From Nipponacmea schrenckii (taxonomy: Eukaryota; Mollusca; Gastropoda; Lottiidae), in the NCBI GenBank assembly GCA_030562195.1, contig JAUJPP010000003.1, forward strand, positions 43,220,602 through 43,284,601: a DNA stretch of 64,000 nucleotides, written 5' to 3'. The notes beneath the pieces were generated by a model. It was not told the origin of the DNA and did no database searches. It saw nothing but the letters and a program-made list of their open reading frames with translations. The position numbers and the translations under genes are program-made. Positions 1-12,283 of this stretch are shown here, piece after piece (the stretch's first letter is position 1; each line of letters opens with the position of its first letter).

Positions 1-270
1 GTGGATACAACCCAAATTTGACGCGTTTTTACTAAGTCAAGTGCAATAACTCAAAAACCGTTCAAGCGATTATTTCCATTTTCAAACTTGACCGAGATAT
101 CATCAATATATACATGTATACCAAGTTTCATTAAGATCGGATAAAAACTGTAGGCTCTATCGTGGATATAACAAATGTGGACGGACCGACGGACTGACGG
201 ACCAACTGACGGACCGACGGACGGACAGGGGCGACGGCAATATACGTCCACATTTCCATGTGGGCGTATA
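1..270. repeat. End of an interspersed repeat with ACGG-rich tail and hairpin terminus
   Basis: Within this stretch are the phrase AAGTCAAGTGCAATAACTC, then a GACGGACC-type short tandem tract (about 178-228), then an inverted pair ending in GTGGGCGTATAAA. The same modules in the same order occur at 11100-11980, and related copies lie near 17160-17830 (opposite strand) and 29640-29950. The copy is cut by the window edge. It lies in the region into which the ENGASE gene continues. Confidence 0.7.
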
Positions 271-723
271 AAAAACTGATAATGACACTCTGTCAGATTG
301 TGAATACTTATTACTATATATATTGATATTCCAATGCCAATCACAGCCTTGTGGATCTGGAAACCTACCAGCACATTAACCAGTAATTTCATGTAACATA
401 TTCATAACGTATTCAGTTTCCACTAAGTTACCAGTAAAAGACTTGCTGATAATGGAGTTTCAGGATGATTGGCAACCAGTTAAAAAGATTGGTCTCATAT
501 TTTCACATACCAGTTTCAAAGTGGAAATAGACAAGTTAAAGTGCCCTGTGCAGCCATCAGTCGAAAACAGAACATGCAATTAATACTTTATAGAGTCTCT
601 TTAAACCATAGGAGATAAAATATCAAAATGGTTTATGTATCCTCAACCAGATTCTGCTTACTTTATTCACATACATTTGATATGGGGTTGAATTCTACAC
701 AGAACAAAATACTGGTAAAATAC

Positions 724-2825
724 CTCACGAGTATTATAACCTCCATCGCCTGGTGTACCTCTTCCAAATATATCAATACCAACATATACATCAAATTGTC
801 TGTCAAATTCTACTGCTATAGTTTTACTGTTCTCTAACTTTTCATGAGTCCAATTATAGTTTAAATATATACCATCACACCCTTCAAAAAACAGTCTGTG
901 AACAAAAGGAGAATTGTTTATAAGACATATAGACATAGATGTAGATAAAGAAGCACAAACTATATGGATATACTATATCTGATATTTATTACCTCAACGT
1001 TTCACATGCTGCCTGTATGAGCATGTGAAACGTTGAGGTAATAAATATCAGATATAGTATATCCATATAGTTTGTGCTTCTTTAAAAGGAGAATTGTAAA
1101 AAATTCTATAAAAAATACAATCTGTAAACATTAGTCTGTAAAAATAACAACCAGTAAAAATGAATGCTTACTGGCTGCAATTGTAATACAATACCAAACA
1201 TCTAATACATAAAGAAAAGAAAAAATCTAAGAGAGAGCTATTAGATCTTTTCTGATATTTTCTTTATATCTAATGGAAGTAAATTGACAATTTTTTGACA
1301 AACCTATTCTTATCATTTAATTCATTCTGCCAGTCTAGTTTTCCAGTATTAATAACACTATCATACCAAATAACAACAGAACCAGGGATCGACTCATGCA
1401 TCTTTCTTGTTAAATAGTCCACAAAATCTTTTAAATCATTTACTTTTGCTGACTGAAAACAAATATTAATGTAATTTAGTGAAGATTAGTAAACTTTTTT
1501 TTAAAATTTTTTTCCAAAAATGTGTATCCAGGACACTGATAGCATCAATTAGACCCATACAAATCATCAGTCACATGTCTTTGGATCCTGCAATTTCACT
1601 TAAATGAGATGATTGATTATGTTACTAATCACAAGAATTCATCAACAATCTTTTTTATACTAGCTTATACAAGAACAACAAGAAAATATACTACTACACA
1701 TTCACAAATACATCATATTGTATAAAGAATTACATTGTATCCTACAATGACTAATGAATACAGTATGAACTAATAAAGATGATACTTAAATATTCATCTT
1801 ATTGAGATAATTGGTTCCTATTGTTTTACCTGAACTTCATTTTCTATATTGATAAGCCAGCCATCAAATCTATAATATTCAGCAATTTTAACTAATTTAG
1901 TAGCAAATTTTTTATAAATAGTAGCACTGTCTAGAAATAAATTACAACATTCAAATCCGTTATTCCATTCTGTTATCAGGGTACCTAAAATAAATAGTTT
2001 AAAATTACGAGTGCTTATAAGATCAAACACCATACAATTTAACATCAACACTTTTATTTAAACCAGGGACATATATCATTCAGAGAATGTAAATAAATAT
2101 AACAATGTTTATAACAAAAAGATGATATTTTACCTAATACTTTGACACCATGTCTGTGTCCAGCATTAGTCCAACATGGTGGAGGAATAGTCACTAAATT
2201 ATGACTAAAGTAAATAAATATATCTATATACTGCCAATGATAGAATCTATAAGCATCAGATGAATTGCTTCCTTGAACAAATCTGAAACAATGTATTTTT
2301 GAGCAGTGATTTCTGTCAATATTTTATTGTTTATGATTATAATTTGTCTATTTATCTATTAGACAGGACCACTTCCAAACATTTAAATTTTGTTATATTA
2401 GCACTTTTGAATCTTATTGATTTTTACTAGTGAATATTATCAAATACCATTCATCATCATTTCCACTCGATTATTACATAAAAGTAACTGGTGATTTAAA
2501 AACCGAATACGCTGCTGGCTGACACTATTCTTACATATTATACCTGATTGATGATGTCTTGAAACCTTTACAGCTGACAACAAGTCTAAGTACAGTGTGA
2601 GACACAACATCACCATGTATTTACTGGTAACATAAATGTCATTTACCTGTCATCTAAATAGCCTCCTTTCATATCATGACAAATCAAGGTTTTAGGAACA
2701 CTTGATTTTAGTTGGTTGGATGCTAGAGGTATTCTAGAAACTGAAAATTGATCACCACCACCTTCCCATGATAAAACATCTTCATATTTTTCAAGTGGTT
2801 TACAAACTGGTCTATCATCATCCAT
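724..2825 (-). CDS. ENGASE: Cytosolic endo-beta-N-acetylglucosaminidase (GH85), 5' part of gene, five coding exons
   Basis: The enzyme cleaves the chitobiose core of free N-glycans in the cytosol. Exons, in transcript order, are 2825-2647, 2282-2134, 1984-1830, 1452-1304 and 895-724. All joins are GT..AG and phases agree, giving 268 codons. Family signatures in order are HDMKGGYLDDR, FYHWQYIDIFIYFSH, TNAGHRHGVKVLG, FDGWLINIEN, IWYDSV and VYVGIDIFGRG. The Asn and Glu of INIEN match the catalytic pair of GH85, and the Tyr of WYDS is the usual third active-site residue. The start at 2825 gives a short N-terminus beginning MDDDRPVCKP and aligns with the region just before the human catalytic domain; an upstream exon cannot be excluded. 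The last exon stops inside the GH85 barrel at a good donor, so the remaining exons must lie left of position 1. Introns hold a perfect palindrome (947-1083). Confidence 0.93.
904..1097. repeat. Perfect 64-bp inverted repeat flanked by 14-bp direct repeats
   Basis: The left arm 947-1010 and right arm 1020-1083 are exact reverse complements over 64 bases, with a 9-base loop (GCCTGTATG). The direct repeat AAAAGGAGAATTGT stands at 904-917 and again at 1084-1097. The structure lies in the ENGASE intron, about 50 bases upstream of the acceptor of the exon ending at 895. It could be a recent foldback insertion with target duplication, or a copying artefact. Confidence 0.9.
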
Positions 2826-4122
2826 GTTCTACAATGTACAAATTAATCACAAATATTGAAATTGGGACTAATTATAAGAACATTTACACCAATTATGAAG
2901 AAAGTAGCCTATAGGTCATAGGCATCAACATTGTATGCAAGTTGAATTTTGTCTCCCAGTTAAACAACAAAAAATTGCTTATAATTATAAGATAAAGAAC
3001 TAAAAATATCAAAATATAAATATAGGAATTAAGTTGGTCTCAATAGCATCATTGACATGTAATGTATTCCATTTTGAGACACATCTAATCTCACAAGTGT
3101 ATGGAAAGAAATCTTTAAAACAACATTTGCCTAGTTTCTATCTCATTTGATTAATTCGTCTTTTGAACTTTTTGATTGTTCGGTTGTATTCATCCTGCCT
3201 TATGACTACTGAAGGCCTGGTACTGTATCGGAGTCTTATGTTGTTATTTTTTATTGTTGTAGTAGCCTAGGTCCTACTATTATTGACTCATTATGTCATT
3301 ATTTAACATTATTGGAGTCTCTATGAGTGTCAACAGATAACCCCAAGTCTCAATGTTATGTTATAAAGCCTGTTTTATTTCAATGTACTTCTTTTGCAAC
3401 AGGGGTAGGCTACAGTTTATATTGCATTAGATTGAGAGATAGGTAGTGGATGAAATAAGTTATATTTATTGAGCGGATGTTTACAAAATACGAACCTTAT
3501 TTACCTTTTCTTGAAGGGTGAATGAAGAGCAAAATCGAGTTATCTCCCCAATGTTTTCGTTATGATTATTATTTGTTGTTTTTTTTTTTGTGTTGTCCAC
3601 GTAGGCATACATATCAAACACAGAAACTAGTATATGCTCAAATGTTTTTTTTTTAATACAATATTGGAATATTACTTGGACAGGTGTGTTCATAGTTCTA
3701 TATCTTCTAATTTTTAAACTCCGTTAGATCTAGCCTAGATACATCTAGTTTCAAAGAAATTTTTTTTTGTAGGGTACATTATAATGTGTGCCTGTGTGCA
3801 ACATATTAACCATTTACTTTCGAAGATTTCTCCATCCACTATTACAAAATAAGGCCATATTCCACATTGGATTGAATAACAGAGAAGATTCTTGTAAATC
3901 CATCCACAGGCGGATGATGGAATTGGTAAAATTGGCTAAATCTCAATTTGCCACAGCTTCTCTGTTTTTAACTGTCGCTAACTATTTTATAGAAATTGTC
4001 GTGTAGTAGGCCTACCAGTCATTAAGCAGACAATATTAAATTATATAGTTTTATACCAACAATCTGAGAAATGTTCTTGTACATGGTAGATTAAATCCCC
4101 CTCGTTACCTCCCTAAAGTAAT
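2826..4122. other. Upstream region of ENGASE, no clear gene
   Basis: This stretch is AT-rich with several T and A runs. A minus-strand stretch around 3500-3550 ends in a donor-like AAAAG/GTAAAT and could be an untranslated first exon of ENGASE, but nothing fixes this. Short open frames at 3481-3693 and 3788-4006 resemble no family I know. Confidence 0.4.
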
Positions 4123-4698
4123 CTACGGAAGCGTTATGGGGCCATATTAACAGAAGAAAAAAAAATAATATTATCATTAATTCTAACTAACTATGTCGAA
4201 ATTAAACCAATTGATTATTTAATTTTGACATATTTTTCTCGAAATAAATTGTATTGATTTAATTTCGACATAATCAAAATCATTCATTTTCGACATACTT
4301 TTCTCGGAATTAAATCCAAATCATTTAATTTCGACATACTTTTCTCGGAATTAAATCAAAATCATTTATTTTCGACATACTTTTCTCGGAATTAAATCAA
4401 AATCATTTTATTTCGACATACTTTCTCGGAATTAAATCGAAGTCATTTATTTTCGACAAACTTTTCTCAGAATTAAATCAAAATCATTTAATTTCGACAT
4501 ACTTTTCTCGGAATTAAATCAAAATCATTTATTTTCGACATACTTTTCTCGGAATTAAATTATATCAATACATCTATTTCGAGAAAAGTATATAGAAATT
4601 AAATAATCAATCGGTTTATTTTCGACAAAGTAAGTTAAAATTAATGATAAAATTATTTTTTTTTCTTCTGTTAATATGGCCCCAGAACGCTTCTGTAG
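4123..4698. mobile_element. Foldback element with an internal 41-bp minisatellite
   Basis: The ends CTACGGAAGCG (4123) and CGCTTCTGTAG (to 4698) are near-perfect inverted repeats. The inversion continues inward for well over 100 bases, through GGGGCCATATTAACAGAAG and its complement near 4660-4685. Between the arms, about 4290-4560, lie six to seven copies of a 41-bp unit containing TTTTCTCGGAATTAAATC and TTTCGACATAC. The unit itself resembles the inner ends of the arms, so the array probably grew from them. No open reading frame or clear target duplication was found. Confidence 0.8.
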
Positions 4699-5047
4699 TT
4701 ATTGCATTGTTATCATTGCTTAATCTTGTAAATTTCTCCAGAAGCAGATAATTTCATATCAAAATGATGTATACTGAAACTCCTAGCATATCTTGTGACC
4801 TAGACCAGACTGCTTCTATAGGAGAGTATCTAAAGAAACACAAAAAGTTAATGACTTATAGGAAAAGTGGCAATGCACAACATTGATTCGATATTGTCTG
4901 GAAGGCTATAAAGCTGAGGAAGATATTCAGGTCGCAATATTATAAGCACTTGTGAAATTATTGCAAAATAAAAGTTTCTCGCTATTCGCCATTGTTTTAC
5001 GAGACAGATTCAGATTTACAGAAATCAATCCAATAAAACTGACTGTT

Positions 5048-8000
5048 CTATTTTCTAGCACAATGTTGAGTGATGCGCTGTTCATGTTTTCTCAACATGG
5101 AGAGCAGGTGTTTAAACTGTGACGGCCAGTTATATTTCCTGCTTCTCTGTAATAAAGTGGGTATATTGCTCTGAGAAGTGCCGTCAAGAATAACCGAAAC
5201 ACAACGATGGTTTCGCTTCATTTTATACTCGTCATTTATCAATTCATAAATAAACTTGGCGTGCAATCCTTCAGTGTTTGACTGGTCATTGATATCTTCT
5301 ATATATTTATTGGATGAACAAACTAAAACAAAATCAACCTAAAAATTAAAAAAAATGAAATCATTTAAAATGAAGCATATTTTCTAGGAAAGTTCCCTAA
5401 GCCATGTTCCAAGTTCAATAAATTTATTGATAGTGATTTGCATAGAACAAAGGGAAGTCGTTTATAGTTTTGTTCTAATGGAGAACACAAGGTCACAAAA
5501 ACATACGTTCAAGTCCTGTTGTAAGTAGAATGTTCTAATGCAAAATTCCATACATATACCTGAACTTTGGGTATGATGAAAATAATTGCCTACTATTTAT
5601 AACAAGTTTAAAGCAAACCTCCTCAAATTTTCTTTTTAAATCTTCTAAAATAGCTTTTGTACCATTTTCATTGTCAACGAAGCAGAAAAAATTATTTTTC
5701 TCCAAACATTCACACAGCTTTGAAACTCTCAGTTTATGTTTATCTGAATCATTGGCGTACGTCACGAAAACTCTAATGTTAAAAGCTGAAATACAACAAG
5801 ACAGAAAAAGATACTAGTATTTAATAATAAGCTTACAGATCATATTCAATTAAATTCTAGTTTGCAGGGGGAGAGAAACGACTTAATATGATCCCATTTA
5901 CTTTGAATGTGATACTAATGCGCGGCGTTCAGATCGATTGTAACGTAACACAGGCTTGACCGCTAACTGACCGTAGGGTTACGTTTTTCCTCGTTTAAGT
6001 TTCGGCTTATATTTAGTTTATTGTATACGCGCTTATGCATTAATGATACCTCTGCTCCAGTATCAATTCATTCAGGTTTTTTTTTTCTAATCTCATAATA
6101 CAAGTACTTGGATTTCTTGCCAAGTTATACAATTATCAAATGAAAATGTGCAAAAAATAATTGACAGAGATCTGGCACATGGGTGAGGGTGAATGACCTA
6201 CGTTATTCGTGTATCTGATGACTATGATATTATTTAGGGTTTGCAAGTGTGTTACATTATCGAGCACATCAACCTTGCATGATATTATGAAAAAATCTTT
6301 AAATTCAGTTTCAATTATCGAAATTTCGTGTTTAAATAAACTATTATGTACAAAATGATGGTACGAATGTACTAGTATCTTGTTTTGTTGTTGAAGCACG
6401 GCCTGCAGATTGTTTGAAAAATAAAATACTATCATTTTATTCCTACTATATTATTATAGATTTGAATATTAAATTCGTACTGATGCATTGACTGCAATAG
6501 TCTTACCTTTCTTGAAGATCGTACACTGCTAACTCACCTTGTCTGAATGCAACAGGCTTCAAGTTACCATTGGCATTACTCATCTGGTGTTCTGTAGAAA
6601 TGGATTTCATTCTCTGAATATTTCTTTCATTTGGATCCATTTTGTTAGAATTACCCTCGCCGGATGACCCAGATAATGATACTCCATTTTTGTTTTTGTC
6701 AATTTTTATTGCTGACGGTTGGTCGTTACGAACTTTAATGACTATGTCCAAGTCATTTCTATTGACTTTAAGTCCGTTATTTCTAATATCTGATATTTCG
6801 TTTCTGACATGATTAGTTACATGACCAAATCGACGATTGTTATCCGGTGATATGGGATCTGAACCATTTAATAACGAGTCGTCGACGGAGATTTCTGACT
6901 GGTCTTGATTTTTGATGATGGTTCTCGCTAATGGCGCTGGATCTTCACGATATTGATGCCCGGGATCGGAGATCTCTCGACTGATTTCGGGTTCAGGATA
7001 TATCGAATGATTTACTTCCAGACGGTTATAATCACGGCCAGGAGAGTCTGGGTATCCATTGTTCATATTGTTTAAGGACGGATAAGGGGATAATACATTG
7101 TGGCGGTTACGCATGCAATTATGTGAATAAGAACGTGTGTAACAGTGGGGATTACAGCACTGGTCGCTTAAGTCAAAATAGTGACACACCTGTATGGTAT
7201 ACGGTGAGTCAAGTGGAATTCCCGTATGAGACATGACATAATGGGACATATGCGGTATCGTAGACCACGCCCCGGGGTGATCGGACGGGGAAAATGGACT
7301 AAAACTGTTCTCTTCCTCCCTCCCTTCTTTTTGCTTCTGTAGAGCGAATTCTTTGATTTCTGAAAAATATTTTAAATATTTCACATCTTTGGATTAAATG
7401 TTCAAATACTTGTAAAAATTGTACATGTTTGTTCAGGGTAAGACTGGAACTGTTTACAGCTCAGAAATTTAATTATGATGACTTATATGTATACAGTCGA
7501 ATAGCGATTCATAACTATACGAGTAAGTTAATCATTTGTTTCGTAACCTGTGTGCGCTGCACTAAGTATTCACAAATATCTTTTTTTTAAATTTTATTCG
7601 AAATACTGCCATCCATGTAACATTTCATTTAAAAGAAAACGAAGAGAACATTTTGATTATGAAAACATCATATAGCATATTCTACACTTCTATCTTTAAA
7701 AATGTCAAGCTCATCGAAGATCAAGGTTTAACATAGACTTTCAAATATTCAAAATATTCAAATATAAATAAAGAAAATTCTAATATAAATAATACAATTC
7801 GAATTTTTTTTAGATAAAGTCACAAGGTGGTAATAGACACCAAAACCATACAAATAAGTGTGGAACTCATGGAAATTGTACAATAATGCGTTATTAGGCT
7901 TTGGAATTTTTTCTTCTTTCGTGATTTCGTTTATTATAGATAATCGGTATGTTTTTTGTCGACATTGCTGATTTACATATGTGGAGTCACCAGACTTGAT

Positions 8001-9587
8001 TTTTGAAAACAAAGTCTTTCTCCCAAACCGAAAGTGTTCAAATAAATTTTTATGACAATTTGATGGGTTAGGGCATTCTGCCTATATCCTATAAATTCCA
8101 AATCGATCCGAGTCAAAAATTTAATTGCATTCGATACATCAAAGAAAGTAAAAATAGAATCTGAGGTAAACCGGTCAACAAATAAGCTCTCCAAACACAT
8201 ACTACAAACAAATTTTCGTACATTATGCAATATGTTATATCTTCTGATTTTGAATTACATTCATTGTAGTTTGAAGTTGATTTATTTTGTTAACTTGATC
8301 GAGTTAACATATTAATTCAAACAAGAAATGCTATAGGAACAATCCATCCCAATTCGATTTGGTAAAAACTTCCTTAGTAAACCTCTCCCATTCTTCTTAA
8401 AAAGATGTGTTCTTATATCAACAGCAACATTAATATGTAAAACTAAAATGTTAAGTCTGTATGGCAAAATGTTTTGAAACAATCTGAGGGGGCACTTTCA
8501 AACTTGAATATATTGATATAGCACAGGTTTAATCCCCATATATTTTTTTTTCTTTAGAATCTGAAAATGTCAGATTTAGAATATCTTGTTAGAATCTGAT
8601 TATTTTGTCAGATTTAGAATATCTCGTGCTCAGAGCCTTGCGAGGAGAAATGGATAAAAGATATTCCAAAACATTTTCAGATTTTAACAAGATAATCTAA
8701 ATCTGACATTATCAGATTCTAACAAGATATCGAAATCTGACAACATTTTCAGATTCTGCAAGAAAAGTGTTGTTCATATATATTTAAGTTGAGATATTCA
8801 TGTTAGAAAGTGTACCCATACTAAAATTGAATATTTAGCTGTTCAAAAACAGATATATTTGTTGTACTTAATTATGTTGCATTGTAGTTTTGACATATGT
8901 TTGGTGAGGGAACATCTCAGCCCTTTTTTTTGAAGAATCTGAGAGGGTCCTAATTTTCAGACCTTTAAATTACAGGCGTGAAATAAGAATGGGCACAGTG
9001 TTCAAAACAGATATATAAAGTTTAGAAAGAAACTCACTAGGTACAGCCTCTTGTAAGATAGTATAGGCGTCAATTCGTGGCATTTCTTGTAAAGCTTTCA
9101 AAACCTTTTCAACACTGTTTCCAACCTTTTTAATATAATTATTCAATAGTTTGATTGTACTTCTTCCACCTAAATGTTTCTGCTCTTCTATCACCTGTAT
9201 AAAATAATCATCAACTAATGAATGCTAAAATGAATGTCATCCCATTGGGGTGGAACATGGCAGACAATGCCGTGTGCAATATGTAATAATTGGTCTGCAG
9301 CAATTTTACTCTTTTTAACGTCGGGAGATCTGTAACGTGTACCAAAATTGGGTCTGTAAATTATTGTCATATGCGAACGACTATACAATTTTTCGATTGC
9401 AAAACTATGAATGAAACCAAGAATATGTTATATTGACCTGTATCTCGTCTTGAGAGTATCCCAATTTTTCAGCCAATAATCTCCAGTCTCTGCCGGTCAC
9501 ATGATTTAAAGGGTCTAGCTTATTGGCTAATCTTGTAAGAACTCCTATTCCAACATATTTAAACGGAATGTCCATTTCTTCTGACAT
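5048..9587 (-). CDS. TRAF3IP2: Act1/CIKS-like adaptor: death domain plus SEFIR domain, 534 aa, five coding exons
   Basis: In this family SEFIR adaptors couple IL-17-type receptors to TRAF and NF-kappaB signalling in the cytoplasm. Exons are 9587-9438, 9194-9038, 7359-6507, 5772-5619 and 5338-5048 (stop TAG), total 1605 bases, all phases agreeing. Residues about 14-100 form a death domain (LTRLANKLDP..DWRLLAEKLGY..IKLLNNYIKK). Exon 3 encodes about 285 mostly disordered residues rich in S, N, P and D. Residues about 387-530 form a SEFIR domain: VFVTYANDSDKHKLR, then FVLVCSSNKYIED, GLHAKFIYELI and KYNWPSQFKHLL. The tail matches human Act1 (GLH.KYI.., W-P-x(5)-LL). Two splice sites are unusual: the exon 4 acceptor (CATTAG/A) and the donor GAG/GTTTGC. 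A nearby acceptor (5787) and donor (5559) look stronger but break phase. MyD88 was considered, but the TIR RDxxPG box is absent. Vertebrate Act1 lacks a death domain. Confidence 0.88.
7758..8230 (-). pseudogene. Possible decayed transposase tail inside an intron
   Basis: Two overlapping minus-strand frames inside the intron between exons 2 and 3 of the SEFIR gene read as one broken protein. The first contains CSMCLESLFVDR and, further on, NALTHQIVIKI. A CxxC followed by a (G)LTxPSxxVxKI-like stretch faintly recalls the C-terminus of P/THAP-type transposases. The match is weak and a frameshift is needed, so no function is claimed. Confidence 0.22.
8537..8785. repeat. Foldback repeat built from AGAATCTGAAAATGTCAG motifs
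   Basis: Starting at about 8537, ATATATTTTTTTT then TTTAGAATCTGAAAATG and two AGATTTAGAATATCT units face reverse-complement copies (CATTTTCAGATTCT, AACAAGATATCG) that end near 8785 in ATATATAT. Each arm is about 100 bases and the centre is about 50 bases. It lies in an intron of the SEFIR gene. It is probably a MITE-like element; no coding capacity is seen. Confidence 0.7.
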
Positions 9588-11099
9588 TTTGGATTTTGGT
9601 CCAAGAAATAATTATTGAAGTTATTTCAAATTTGTTGAGTTCTGAGTCTTTGTTTTTGTAATAAGTCCTTCATTTTCTCTCAAAAATTTCTCTTGAATCC
9701 AAAGTAGGCCCACAACCTCTGTCTTTTAATGCAAAATCTAAATTAATTTGTCAGCCTAATGTATATTTTGTCAGTGCATGGATTCTGTTTTCGAATATAA
9801 CTATACGTCCCAAATCAATCTTGATATGTCCTGAAAATATAGAATGTTTTTTTGTGAAAATATGTTTTTCTTCTGTTTTATTTCATTACTTATTAATGTC
9901 TAGCTTCCATACAAATATTATAATGCAAAATAAACACTCATTGGGAATGTAAAGAGGATTTAAGGCCTTGTTATGTGCATGTGCATTTATTAGTTTTTAA
10001 CTTCAGTTAGATTTTGTGTATACTTTTGACAACGATTCCCCTCCGTATCTACTTGATTGGAATGAAACTCGGCTTGTTAGATCTATATCTGAACAGACAA
10101 AATTTATTTCAAAATTAGAAATTATTGCGAATAAATGTTAAGATAACACACGTAGGCCTACAATGTTTGAATTTATTATTTATTATAGTTAGGCTTATAT
10201 AGACCACACATCTATTTATCTAAATCTGTGTCAAACGGGCCAAGATCAACTAGAATTTGACTCGACAAGTGCAGTGTAGGCCTATCCTCGATGATCAAGC
10301 TTCGTAAATTGTGCAATATTTACAAAACCGAGATCCAAATCGCAGCAAAAAAATATCAAAACTTACCTAACAAACATCATAAATCAATAGGTCAAAAAAT
10401 AGTTTCTAGGAATCGAAATACACATTAGACTGGATAACCAATAATAAAGACAGAAACCCAGATTATCCAGTTCACTTTTTCTATTGGATCTAATATTGCC
10501 TTGGTTTACATTTGAAAAGCTCCTGACCTAGGTCACCAAAGAAAAACAACCCTCTGTAAAGAAAATCTTTCAAGTTGAGAACCAAAACCCAACAGCTCCA
10601 AGCTTGGGACGAGACGTCTACCCATGGTCCTTTTGCTAACCTTTAATCAGGCCCGTAAACAGCTCAATGTGCCGAGGGGGGCGACCGCATTTGTAAGGGG
10701 GCGGTCACATTACTTTTAGGAAAGGGGGTGTCAGTAAAGATTATAACGATAATAATTACTTAAAATAACATTAAATTCTGATTAAATTCAGCCAGTTACG
10801 GGCCTGCCTTTAATATGAACGCAGCCATAATGATAGTCAATGCACATTGTATTGTAAAAAGTTCTCATCGATGGATGTTTGAAGTGAAATTCCCTTTTAC
10901 ACATCAGTCATCGTACTTGCAATGCCTAAGTTGTTGACTCTTACCAGATATCTTTTCGCAAAAGGGTATTCTATTAAGTTTAACCATTTATTTAACAAGT
11001 GGTGGCCTAGCAAGAAACGCCCACTTTAAAATATATTTTTTGTTTTAACACAGACAGAAACTCTAAAATTATTTAGGTCTAATCCAAGTTCTCATCAAT
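9588..11099. other. Intergenic, upstream of the SEFIR gene; no gene seen
   Basis: No coding stretch was recognised on either strand. A short G-rich patch (about 10674-10730) and a small inverted pair around GGATAACCA/GATTATCC (10430-10470) are visible. The promoter of the minus-strand SEFIR gene should lie just right of 9587, but no motif can be defended. Confidence 0.5.
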
Positions 11100-11982
11100 A
11101 TAAATGTTCACATCCAAATTGATTCAAATCAGATGAAACCTAGTCTCTATTGTATTTACTAGCTAATTTTCATGAAAACTGTATTGTCTATCGCAATCAC
11201 AGGCCAATTTCGCAGTGTTTTGACACAGTTTATCAAAAAATCGTCAATTTCGTACTTGACCAAGATCTCGTCAACTTCAATGATCACACCAAATTTCATT
11301 CAAATCAGATGAAAACTGTTGTTTTGACCCGTTTTGTCTAAGTCAAGGGCAATAACTCAAACAACGTTCACCAAAAAATCGTCACTATCAACCCTGTTTA
11401 AGATCTCATCAATATAAATGATGACACAAAATTTCATTCGAATCCCATGGAAATTGTGATCTCTATCGCGTTCACAAGCTGGGTTTTAACTAAGTCAAGT
11501 GCAATAACTCAAAAACCATTAATCGAAAAATAGCCCATTTTGAATTTGTCAAAGATCTCATCAATATAAATGATCACTGCAAGTTTCATTCAAATCCAAT
11601 GAAAAATGTAGTTTCTATAGCGTTAACAAGCAAATTTTAACGCGTTTTGACTGTCAAAAACTGTTTATCGGAAAATCGCCAATTTCAAACTTGTCTGAGA
11701 TCACTTCAATATAAATAATCACAGGAAGTTTCATTCAAATCCATTGAAACTGTTGTCTCTATCGCGTTCACATGCCAATTTAACGCGTTTTGACAGTCAA
11801 GTGCAATAACTCAAAAACAGTTCGTCAAATAATCGCCAATTTCAAACTTGTCCGATATCTCATCAATATGAATGATCACAGCAAGTTTCATTCAAATTCG
11901 ATAAAGCATTTGTGGACGGATGGACGGACGGACAGGGGTGACGACGATATACGACCACATTATAATGTGGGCGTATAAAAAT
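11100..11982. repeat. Diverged ~155-bp tandem repeat with ACGG tail and hairpin end
   Basis: Units contain AAGTCAAGTGCAATAACTC, a CCAATTTCAAACTTGTC-like stretch, ATCTCATCAATATAAATG and TTTCATTCAAATC. They recur at about 155-base spacing from about 11100, around five times with strong divergence. The array ends in a GGACGGACGG tract (11914-11935) and a hairpin around ATTATAATGTGGGCG. The same ending is seen at 200-270, so this is a dispersed family and not a chance satellite. Confidence 0.75.
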
Positions 11983-12283
11983 TAATAGCAGACGATTGTA
12001 AACGTAAATATGTACATGTAAAGGGCACTAACTCGTACTATAACTACTACCGTATTTGTCAATTAACAATAATACAATCTAACAAATCTCTTATTGTTTA
12101 GAGTCAAATCAAGTTAGAATATCACTTGACAAATCACTGCTTAATACCAGAAGTAAAGAGTCGTTCAAGAAGGCACAACATTCAGATTTACGTCAACTGT
12201 CGAGGATTTCCGAATGTCATTTTAAGTTTGTTTGAACTTGGTTAACGTTCCATTTTATGAATCAGTCAGATAGTTTAAATATA

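Noticed and set aside
3481..4006. Two small frames upstream of ENGASE
   Set aside because: No homology; at most they overlap an untranslated exon.
5048..9587. MyD88 as identity of the death-domain gene
   Set aside because: The C-terminal domain lacks the TIR box 2 (RDxxPG) and matches Act1 SEFIR features (GLHxKxI, W-P-x5-LL).
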